From the NCBI RefSeq assembly GCF_000379105.1, contig NZ_KB900609.1, positions 5,989,963 through 6,042,583 of the forward strand: a stretch of 52,621 nt of DNA, written 5' to 3'. Below are positions 1-8,100 of this stretch, one piece after another. Under the pieces are notes generated by a model, which was not told the origin of the DNA, searched no databases, and saw only the letters and a program-made list of their open reading frames with translations. Within the stretch, counting starts at the first letter, position 1; every line of letters starts with the position of its first letter. The position numbers and the translations under genes were made by a program. The stretch comes from Methylobacterium sp. WSM2598. GTDB lineage: Bacteria; Pseudomonadota; Alphaproteobacteria; Rhizobiales; Beijerinckiaceae.

Positions 1-201
<201 letters not shown>

Positions 202-212
202 GACCCCGCTCC

Positions 213-236
213 CCCGCCGGCCTTCGGGCCGGCGGG
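213..236 (+). terminator. GC hairpin with TTCG loop after the aldehyde dehydrogenase gene
   Basis: CCCGCCGGCC (213-222), loop TTCG (223-226), GGCCGGCGGG (227-236): a perfect 10-bp stem with a stabilising tetraloop, 11 bp downstream of the stop. There is no T-tract, so intrinsic termination is probable rather than certain; it could equally be an mRNA 3'-end stabiliser upstream of the DUF779 gene. Confidence 0.6.
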
Positions 237-388
237 CGCCGTCCCGACCCGCCCGGACCCGCAACCCCCTCGTGCCCCGGCGTGTTGCCCATCTCAGCGA
301 GGTTGCGCCGGGAGGCCTCGGTCCCGGCCGATCACGCCGGAGACCCGCCCCGGCGCAGGACACAAGCAGGCATCCCGGAGGAGCGCCG

Positions 389-754
389 ATGACCGATCTC
401 CCCCCGCGCGTCACCGCCACCGACGCGGCGCTCGCCCTGATCGAGACCTTGCGGGCCGAGTACGGCCCGATCCTGTTCCACCAATCCGGCGGCTGCTGCG
501 ACGGCTCCTCGCCGATGTGCTACCAGGTCGGCGACTTCCTGATCGGCGACGGCGACGTCCACCTCGGCCGGATCGGCGGGGCCGACTTCTACATCGGCCG
601 GGCCCAGTTCGAGTACTGGAAGCACACGCAGCTCATCATCGACGTGGTGCCGGGCCGCGGCGGCATGTTCTCGCTGGAGAACGGCCGGGACGTGCGCTTC
701 CACGTGCGCTCGCGGGTGTTCACCGATGCGGAGAGCCGGGCCCTGAACGGCTGA
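389..754 (+). CDS. DUF779 domain protein, aldehyde dehydrogenase partner
   Basis: A 121-residue protein with the DUF779 hallmark FHQSGGCCDGSSPMC near residue 30, carrying three cysteines that could bind a metal, followed by LGRIGGADFYI and the conserved QFEYWKHTQLIIDVV and FSLENG...FHVRSRVF segments. The start at 389 is preceded by GGAGGAG with normal spacing (CCCGGAGGAGCGCCG then ATG). No signal peptide or membrane segment is seen, so it should be cytoplasmic. The biochemical function of the family is not established to my knowledge. It is repeatedly found immediately downstream of acetaldehyde dehydrogenase genes, as here, so a role in that enzyme's activity or maturation is inferred. Confidence 0.88.
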   Translation: MTDLPPRVTATDAALALIETLRAEYGPILFHQSGGCCDGSSPMCYQVGDFLIGDGDVHLGRIGGADFYIGRAQFEYWKHTQLIIDVVPGRGGMFSLENGRDVRFHVRSRVFTDAESRALNG

Positions 755-818
755 GGCCCGCCGCGCGATCCCTGCGGGAGGCTTGACCGTAGGCCATCGC
801 CGCGCCGATGAAAGCCGG

Positions 819-2927
819 ATGATCGCCCTCGACGACGGCCTGCCGGCCCCCCTCGGTGCCCATTTCGACGGGCGCGGGGTGAACTTCGCCCTGTTCTCGG
901 CCCATGCCACGGCCGTGGACCTCTGCCTGTTCGACCCGACCGGGCGCCACCAGACGGACGTGATCCGCCTGCCGCGGCGGTCCGACGACGTCTGGCACGG
1001 CTACGTCGCCGGCCTGCTGCCGGGCCAGCTCTACGGATACCGGGTGCACGGGCCCTGGGACCCGGGGCAGGGCCACCGCTTCAACCCGCACAAGCTCTCC
1101 CTCGACCCCTACGCGCGGGAGATCCACGGCAAGGTGCGCTGGCACGACGCGCTCTACGCCTACCGGCGCGGCCTGCACCGCGACGACCTCATCGACCGGC
1201 GCGACAGCGCCGCCATGATGCCGAAGGGCGTGGTCGCGGCGCCCGAGGCCGAGGTCGCCGACGACCCGCCGCTGCGCCGGCCCCTCGTCGACAGCGTGAT
1301 CTACGAGGCCCACGTCAAGGCGCTGACGCAGACCCATCCGGGCGTGCCGCTGCCCTGGCGCGGCACCTTCGCGGCGCTCGGCCACCCGGCCGTCGTCGAG
1401 CACCTCCTGCGCCTGGGCGTCACCGCGATCGAGCTCCTGCCGGTCCAGGCCTTCGTCGACGACCGCTTCCTGGTCGATCGCGGCCTGTCGAACTTCTGGG
1501 GCTACTCGCCGCTCAACTACTTCGCGCCCGAGCCGCGCTATCTCGGCACGGCCGGCCCGCCCGGCCTCAAGGCGGCGATCCGCCAGCTCCACGCCGCCGG
1601 GATCGAGGTGCTGATCGACGTCGTCTACAACCACACCTGCGAGGCCGACCGGGAAGGGCCGAGCCTGTCCTTCCGGGGCATCGACAACGCCGCCTACTAC
1701 AAGCTGCGGCCGGACGACCGGCGCGACTGCCTCGACTTTACCGGCTGCGGCAACACCCTCGACGTCGCCCACCCGCGGGTGATGCAGATGGTGCTCGATT
1801 CGCTGCGCCACTGGGTCCAGACCTACCGGGTGGACGGGTTCCGCTTCGACCTCGCGTCGAGCCTCGCGCGCAGCCCGCACGATTTCAGCCCTCGCGCCGC
1901 GGTGCTGCAGGCGATGCTGCAGGATCCGGTGCTGTCGCGGGTGAAGCTGATCGCCGAGCCCTGGGACCTCGGCATGGGCGGCTACCAGCTCGGCGGCTTC
2001 CCGATCGGCTGGAGCGACTGGAACGACCAGTTCCGCGACGCCGCCCGGGGCTTCTGGCGCGGCGACGACGGCACGCTGCCGCGGCTGACCCAGGGCCTCA
2101 CCGGCTCCCGGGAGATCTTCGCCCCCTCCGGCCGCGGTCCGGGGGCGAGCATCAACTTCATCACCACCCACGACGGCTACACGCTCGCCGACGTTGTCGC
2201 CTACGAGCGCAAGCACAACGAGGCGAACGGCGAGGAGAACCGCGACGGCCACGGCCACAACGTCTCGTGCAATTACGGCGCCGAGGGTCCGAGCGACGAC
2301 CCGGCGATCCTGGCCGTGCGGGCGCGCCAGAAGCGCAACATGCTGGCCACGATCGTGCTGGCCCAGGGCGTGCCGATGCTGCTGATGGGCGACGAGCGCT
2401 CGCGCAGCCAGGGCGGCAACAACAACGCCTATTGCCAGGACAACCCGATCTCCTGGGTCGACTGGGAGGATGACGGGGGCGACCCGGCCCTGACCGGGTT
2501 CCTGGCGAACCTGCTGGCGCTGCGGCGCGCGCACCGGGCCCTGCGCCGCCGCAAGTTCCTCACCGGCGAGACGGTGACGCCGGCGGGCCTCAAGGACGTG
2601 CACTGGCTCTCGCCCTGCGGGCAGGAGATGGACGCGGCGGCCTGGGCGGACGGGGCGCGGCGCTCCTTCGGGATGCAGATCGGCAATGACGCGCCGGACG
2701 GCAAGCGGCTGCTCCTGCTGGCGAACGCCTCGCCGGACCCGGTCGCCTTCCACCTCGCCCGGGCGATCGGGGGGCCCTGGACGCCGCTCTTCGACACCAC
2801 CGTTCCGGACGGGATTCCGGCGCATCACGAGCCGGTGCGGACGGGCGCGACCGTGACCCTGCCGGGCCGCGCGCTCCTGGTCTTCGGCCGGCCGATGGCG
2901 CGGCCGGGGCGCAGCCCGGGGGTGTGA
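819..2927 (+). CDS. glgX: Glycogen debranching enzyme GlgX (GH13_11)
   Basis: A 702-residue isoamylase-type debranching enzyme that hydrolyses alpha-1,6 branch points of glycogen. An N-terminal CBM48-like domain (GVNFALFSAHATAVDLCLFD) precedes the GH13 barrel. The catalytic triad is visible as Asp344 (VDGFRFD), Glu380 (LIAEPWDLG) and Asp452 (ITTHDGYT). The family motif GGNNNAYCQDNP lies near residue 531. ATG819 fits the usual N-terminus (MIALDDGLPAPLGA). An in-frame TTG at 783 would add 12 residues, but its GGGAGG is only one base away, so I disfavour it. It is the first gene of the glucan/trehalose block. Its last codons and stop form part of the left arm of a 19-bp hairpin that begins dispersed repeat copy 1. 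Confidence 0.95.
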   Translation: MIALDDGLPAPLGAHFDGRGVNFALFSAHATAVDLCLFDPTGRHQTDVIRLPRRSDDVWHGYVAGLLPGQLYGYRVHGPWDPGQGHRFNPHKLSLDPYAREIHGKVRWHDALYAYRRGLHRDDLIDRRDSAAMMPKGVVAAPEAEVADDPPLRRPLVDSVIYEAHVKALTQTHPGVPLPWRGTFAALGHPAVVEHLLRLGVTAIELLPVQAFVDDRFLVDRGLSNFWGYSPLNYFAPEPRYLGTAGPPGLKAAIRQLHAAGIEVLIDVVYNHTCEADREGPSLSFRGIDNAAYYKLRPDDRRDCLDFTGCGNTLDVAHPRVMQMVLDSLRHWVQTYRVDGFRFDLASSLARSPHDFSPRAAVLQAMLQDPVLSRVKLIAEPWDLGMGGYQLGGFPIGWSDWNDQFRDAARGFWRGDDGTLPRLTQGLTGSREIFAPSGRGPGASINFITTHDGYTLADVVAYERKHNEANGEENRDGHGHNVSCNYGAEGPSDDPAILAVRARQKRNMLATIVLAQGVPMLLMGDERSRSQGGNNNAYCQDNPISWVDWEDDGGDPALTGFLANLLALRRAHRALRRRKFLTGETVTPAGLKDVHWLSPCGQEMDAAAWADGARRSFGMQIGNDAPDGKRLLLLANASPDPVAFHLARAIGGPWTPLFDTTVPDGIPAHHEPVRTGATVTLPGRALLVFGRPMARPGRSPGV

Positions 2928-3050
2928 TCCGGGATCCGCTTGATCGCAGCGGATCCCGGATCACACGCCTGCGCGGCGCCTGAGCGAAGCCGGCATCCGC
3001 ATGGCCGAAACGGGAGATGGCGACGCAATCAACCGGATGTCGTTTGAGCA
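2922..3050 (+). repeat. Dispersed structured element, copy 1 (after glgX)
   Basis: The element begins with a perfect 19-bp stem, GTGTGATCCGGGATCCGCT (2922-2940) with 2948-2966, and a 7-nt loop TGATCGC. The left arm includes the glgX stop codon. A GC-rich linker (CGCGGCGCCTGAGCG) leads to a second stem, CGGCATCCG (2991-2999) with CGGATGTCG (3034-3042), one G-U pair, enclosing CATGGCCGAAACGGGAGATGG. The same architecture recurs at 19456, 34096 and, reversed, 41990. It is oriented with glgX. It may act as a terminator, an mRNA 3'-end element or a small mobile palindromic repeat; the sequence alone does not decide. Confidence 0.85.
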
Positions 3051-3366
3051 CGTCCCTCCCCGGCACGCGCTCGTCGCCGGCCGGCCGACCCTGCCGGACG
3101 ACGCGAGGGCATGGCGCGAGGGTGACGGATCCGGTGATCGGGCGGATCCGTCGACGCAGCGAGCCATGAAACCGGCCATGAAACCGGCCATGCGGCGGGC
3201 CGGGGATGGCCCCCCGGCACCCGGTGTGGCGCCGCCGCCCCACCGCCCGGCTGCGGGCGCGAAGCCCGGCAGCGGGGCGGAACCGGCGGAAGCTCGGCGG
3301 ATTGCCTCGTCGAGGGGCCCGGCGCAGGGCCAATCGCCTCCGACCGGCACGAGAAGGGTGAATTCG
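3051..3366. other. Remainder of the glgX-treZ spacer, no gene seen
   Basis: This stretch is open in the treZ frame back to 3001 but has no family homology that I recognise. It holds a 2 x 12-bp tandem duplication, ATGAAACCGGCC at 3166-3177 and 3178-3189, followed by a third ATG. A longer TreZ N-terminus starting here cannot be formally excluded, but it would be low-complexity (Pro/Ala/Gly/Arg) and unlike the family. Confidence 0.5.
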
Positions 3367-5184
3367 ATGCGGCGCGCGCACAGCATGCCTTTCGGCGCAC
3401 AGGTCGAGCCGGAGGGCGTGCGCTTCGCGCTCTGGGCGCCGACCGCGCGCGAGGTCGCCCTCGTCCTCGACGGCGCCGAGCACCCGATGCCGGAGGTCGG
3501 CGCGGGCTGGCGGCGCCTGACCCGGCCCGAGGCCAGGGCCGGCGCCCGCTACGGCTTTCGCATCGACGGAGACCTCGTCGTCCCGGACCCCGCCTCGCGC
3601 TTCCAGCCCGAGGACGTCGCGGGCCTGAGCCAGGTCGTCGATCCGGGCGCCTTCGCCTGGACGGACGAGGGCTGGCGCGGGCGGCCCTGGGAGGAGGCGG
3701 TGGTCTACGAGGCCCATGTCGGCACCGCGACCCCGGAGGGCACCTACGCGGCGCTGGCGGCCAAGCTCGAGGATCTGCGCGACCTCGGCGTCACCGCGGT
3801 CGAGCTCCTGCCGCTCGCCGATTTCAAGGGCTCGCGCAACTGGGGCTACGACGGCGTGCTGCCCTTCGCGCCCGATTCCGCCTACGGCACCCCCGACGAC
3901 CTCAAGCGCCTGATCGACCGGGCCCACGGGCTCGGGCTGATGATCTTCCTCGACGTCGTCTACAATCATTTCGGCCCGGCCGGAAACTACCTCCACGCCT
4001 ATGCCAAGACCTTCTTCACCGAGCGCCACCAGACGCCCTGGGGCGCCGGCATCAACTTCGACGGGGGCGAGAGCGGGCGCGTGGTGCGGGACTTCTTCCT
4101 GCACAACGCCCTGTACTGGATCGAGGAATTCCACGCGGACGGCCTGCGCTTCGACGCCGTCCACGCGATCCTCGACGATTCCCACACCCATTTCCTGGCG
4201 GAACTCGGCTCCCGCATCCGCGCGGCCGCGGGCGACCGCGAGGTTCACCTGATCCTGGAGAACGAGGCCAACCAGGCCCGCTGGCTGGAGCGCGGGGAGG
4301 GGGGCAGGCCAACCCTGCACACCGCGCAATGGGCGGACGACCTCCATCACGGCTGGCACGTGCTGCTCACCGGCGAGGCGGCCGGCTATTACGGCAGCTT
4401 CGCCGACCGGCCGGTCGCGCACCTCGCCCGCAGCCTCGCCGAGGGCTTCGCCTATCAGGGCGAGCCCTTCCGCACCCTCGACAACCACCCGCGCGGCGAG
4501 CCCTCGGGTCACCTGCCGCCCTCGGCCTTCGTCACCTTCCTGCAGAACCACGACCAGGTCGGCAACCGCGCGATGGGCGAGCGCCTGAGCCACCTCGCCG
4601 ATCCCGACCGGCTGGCGCTGGCCCGCGCCGGCCTGCTGCTCGCCCCGCAGATCCCGATGCTCTGGATGGGCGAGGAATGGTCGGCCTCCGCGCCCTTCCA
4701 GTTCTTCGTCGATTTCGCGCCCGACGAGGCGCTGAACAAGGCGGTGCGCGAGGGGCGGCGGCGGGAATTCCGCCACTTCGCCGCGTTCGCCGACGAGGAG
4801 AAGGCCAAGGCGATCCCCGACCCGACCGCGGAGGCGACCTTCCGGCGCTCGACGATCGACTGGGCGGAGCGGGAGCGCTCGCCCCACCGCGAGGTGCTGG
4901 CCGACACCAGGGCGCTGCTGGCGACGCGCGCGCGGGAGGTCGTGCCGCTGACGCGGTCGGGCTGGCAAGGCGGCACGGCGCGGCTGCCGCGGCCGGACGT
5001 CGTCGACGTCACCTGGCGCTTCGCGGGCGGCACGCTGCGCTTCGTCGCCAATTTCGGTGCGGAGTTCGCCCTGCCGACGCCGGAGGGGCGCTTGATCTGG
5101 GTCTCGCCCGCTGCAACCTGCCGCGAGGGCGGCGAGATCGTCCTGCCGGCCTGGACCGGGTTCTTCGCGAGAGGGGTGGCGTGA
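3367..5184 (+). CDS. treZ: Malto-oligosyltrehalose trehalohydrolase TreZ
   Basis: A 605-residue GH13 enzyme that releases trehalose from maltooligosyltrehalose made by TreY. An N-terminal CBM48-like domain (GVRFALWAPTAREVALVLDG) is followed by the barrel. Catalytic residues are Asp263 (GLRFDAVHAI), Glu298 (LILENEAN) and Asp396 (LQNHDQVGNR); the NHDQVGNR motif is characteristic of TreZ. Length is normal for the family (about 580-610). ATG3367 follows a GAAGGGTG purine stretch and gives the expected short leader before the CBM; ATG3382 is possible. The stop overlaps the start of the next gene (TGATG), so translational coupling with MalQ-TreY is likely, and it supplies the downstream step for that protein's TreY half. 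Confidence 0.93.
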   Translation: MRRAHSMPFGAQVEPEGVRFALWAPTAREVALVLDGAEHPMPEVGAGWRRLTRPEARAGARYGFRIDGDLVVPDPASRFQPEDVAGLSQVVDPGAFAWTDEGWRGRPWEEAVVYEAHVGTATPEGTYAALAAKLEDLRDLGVTAVELLPLADFKGSRNWGYDGVLPFAPDSAYGTPDDLKRLIDRAHGLGLMIFLDVVYNHFGPAGNYLHAYAKTFFTERHQTPWGAGINFDGGESGRVVRDFFLHNALYWIEEFHADGLRFDAVHAILDDSHTHFLAELGSRIRAAAGDREVHLILENEANQARWLERGEGGRPTLHTAQWADDLHHGWHVLLTGEAAGYYGSFADRPVAHLARSLAEGFAYQGEPFRTLDNHPRGEPSGHLPPSAFVTFLQNHDQVGNRAMGERLSHLADPDRLALARAGLLLAPQIPMLWMGEEWSASAPFQFFVDFAPDEALNKAVREGRRREFRHFAAFADEEKAKAIPDPTAEATFRRSTIDWAERERSPHREVLADTRALLATRAREVVPLTRSGWQGGTARLPRPDVVDVTWRFAGGTLRFVANFGAEFALPTPEGRLIWVSPAATCREGGEIVLPAWTGFFARGVA

Positions 5185-8100
5185 TGGCGGTGTCCGAGGA
5201 TGTGGTCGCGCGGCTCGCCGATCTCGCGGGCGTCGCCGCCAGCTACACGGACGCCTTCGGCCAGCGGGTCGAGACGCCGCTGGAGGTGCGCTGCGGCGTG
5301 CTCGCCGCCATGGGCCTGCCCTGCGGGACCGAGGAGGAGGCGCGCGCGAGCCTCGCACGGGTCGAGGCCCTGCGCCGCGGCCTCGTGCCGCCGCTCCTGC
5401 CCGTCGAGGCGCGCCGGGCCTCCCGGGTGCCGGTGCGGGCGCGCGGCGGCGGCAGCCTCACCTGGCGCCTCGTCGACGAGCGCGGGAGCGCCCGCGACGG
5501 CCGCGCCCTCGTGGCGGCGGGCGACGCGGATTCGGGCTTCGACCTGCCGCCCCTGACGCCGGGCTACCACCGGCTCTCCGTCGGCCTCGGCGAGCAGCGT
5601 GCCGAGGCGACCGTGATCGCCGCGCCGCATCGCTGCTGGCGGCCGCGGGCGCTCGGCGAGGAGGGCGCCCGGGACTGGGGCCTCGCCGTGCAGCTCTACG
5701 GCATGCGCTCGGCGGGCAATCTCGGCATCGGCACCTACGCGGACGCCGCCCGGGCGGCGAGCGACGCGGGCGCGCGCGGCGCCGCCTTCCTGGGCCTGAG
5801 CCCCGTCCACGCCCTGTTCCCGAGCGACCGCCACAAGGTCTCGCCCTACTCGCCCTCCTCGCGGCTCTTCCTGGAGACGCTCTACATCGACCCGGCCGCC
5901 GTGCCGGGCTTTGCCGGCAGCCGGGCCGCCGCGCTCCTGGAGGAGAGGCGCCCGGAGATCGCGCGCCTGCGCGACGCGGCCCTCGTCGACCACGCGGGCG
6001 TCTGGGAGGTGCTGGGGCCGGTCCTCGACGCGCTCTGGCAGGAGTCCCGCGCCCGGGCCGGGCGGGACACCGACTTCCTCGCCTTCCGCGCCGCGGGCGG
6101 CGAGAGCCTGGAGGCCCACGCCAGCTTCGACGCGCTCTCCGAGCATTTCCGCCGCCAGGGCGCCCACTGGCTCGGCGAGTGGCCGGAGCCCTACCGGCGC
6201 AACGGCACCCCGGAGGTGCGCGCCTTCGTGCGGGAGAACCCGGAGCGCATCGCCTTCTACGCCTGGTTGCAATTCCTCGCCGACCGGCAGCTCGCCGAGG
6301 CCGCCGCGGCCGCGCAGGCGTCCGGCATGCGGCTCGGCCTCTACCGCGACCTCGCGGTCGGCGCCGACCGGGGCGGCTCGGAAGTGTGGTCGCATCCCGA
6401 GCGCTTCGCCGCCGGCCTGTCGATCGGCGCCCCGCCCGACCTCCTCGCCCCGAGCGGCCAGGATTGGGGCCTGCCGCCCTTCGACCCCCTGGCGCTGGAG
6501 CGCGACGGCCTCGCGGCCTTCCGGGCCCTCGTCCAGGCCAACATGCGCCATGCCGGGGCGATCCGGATCGACCACGCCTTCCAGCTCGCCCGGCTCTACC
6601 TGATCCCGCTCGGCCGCGGGGCGAGGAACGGCGCCTACGTGGCCATGCCGTTCGGGCCGATGCTGGCGGTGCTGCGGCTGGAGAGCCACCGGGCGAAGTG
6701 CCTCGTCATCGCGGAGGATCTCGGCACCGCGCCGGAGGGCTTCTCCGACGCGCTGATGCAGGCCGGGATCCTGAGCTACCGCATCCTGGCCTTCGAGCGC
6801 GGGGAGGGCGGCTCCTTCAAGAGCCCGGGCGCCTATCCGCGCGACGCGCTCTGCGCGATCACCACCCACGACCTGCCGACCTTCGTGGGCTGGTGGCGGG
6901 GCGTCGACACGGACCTGCGCCAGTCGCTCGGGCTCTACGACGCCGAGCGGGCGGAGGGCGAGCGGGCCGAGCGGGTGACCGAGCGCCGCCGCCTCTCCGA
7001 GGCGCTGCACGGCGAGAACCTGCAGCCCGGCGCCGAGCCGCCCGACCAGCCGCCCTTCGACGCCGCCGCCCGCTACCTCGCCCGCGCGCCCTCGGTGCTG
7101 ACCGCCGTGCAGTACGAGGACGTGCTCGGCGAGGTGAGCCAGGCCAACATGCCGGGCATCACCGACGGCTACCCGAACTGGCGCCGCAAGCTCGACCGCG
7201 ACCTCGACGCGATCGCGGCCCCGGGTGGGCCGCTCGCCAAGCTCGCCGCCTCCCTGGCCTCGGAGGATCGCGGGCCGCGCTCGGGCGCCGCGCGCCTCGC
7301 CTCGGAGCCCCCGCGGGCGACCTACCGGCTGCAATTCCACAAGGACTTCACCTTCGACGACGCGGTCGGGATCGTGCCCTACCTCGCCGGGATCGGGATC
7401 AGCCACGTCTACGCCTCGCCGATCCACAAGGCCCGGCCCGGCTCGACCCACGGCTACGACATCGTCGACCACCGCGAGATCAACCCGGAACTCGGCGGCG
7501 AGGAGGCCTTCATCCGCTTCAGCGACGCCCTGAAGGCGCACGGCCTGAAGCTCCTGCTCGACATCGTGCCCAACCACATGGGGGTCGGCGGCGCCGACAA
7601 TCCCTGGTGGCTCTCGGTCCTCGAATGGGGGCCGCTCTCGCCCGCCGCGCAGGCCTTCGACATCGATTGGGAGCGCCTCGGCGCCCACAACAAGCTCGTC
7701 GTGCCCTTCCTCGGCACCCGCTACGGCGAGGCGCTGGAGAAGGGCGACCTCACGCTCACCTTCGACCCGGCCGAGGGCGGCTTCTCGGTCTGGCACTACG
7801 AGCACAAATTCCCGATCTCCCCGCTCAGCTACCCGATCATCCTCGACCGGGCGCTCGCGGCCCTGCCGGAGGCCGGGGACGAGGCCGCCGCGACCGTGCT
7901 GTCGATCTCCGAGCGCCTGCGGCGGATGAGCGAGGAGACCGAGGAGGCGCGCCTCGCGGGCTTCCCGGCCGAGGCCGACGGCCTCAAGCAGCGCCTCGCC
8001 GAGGCGGTGGCGCACGCCCCGGAGCTGCGCCACGCCATCGACCGGGCCGTGACCCTGGTGAACGGCTTCAAGGGCCACCCCGACAGTTTCGGGGCGCTCC

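Noticed and set aside
783..818. TTG start for glgX
   Set aside because: The GGGAGG sits only one base before the TTG, and the extra 12 residues are not family-like; ATG819 gives the normal N-terminus. The RBS for ATG819 is weak, so some doubt remains.
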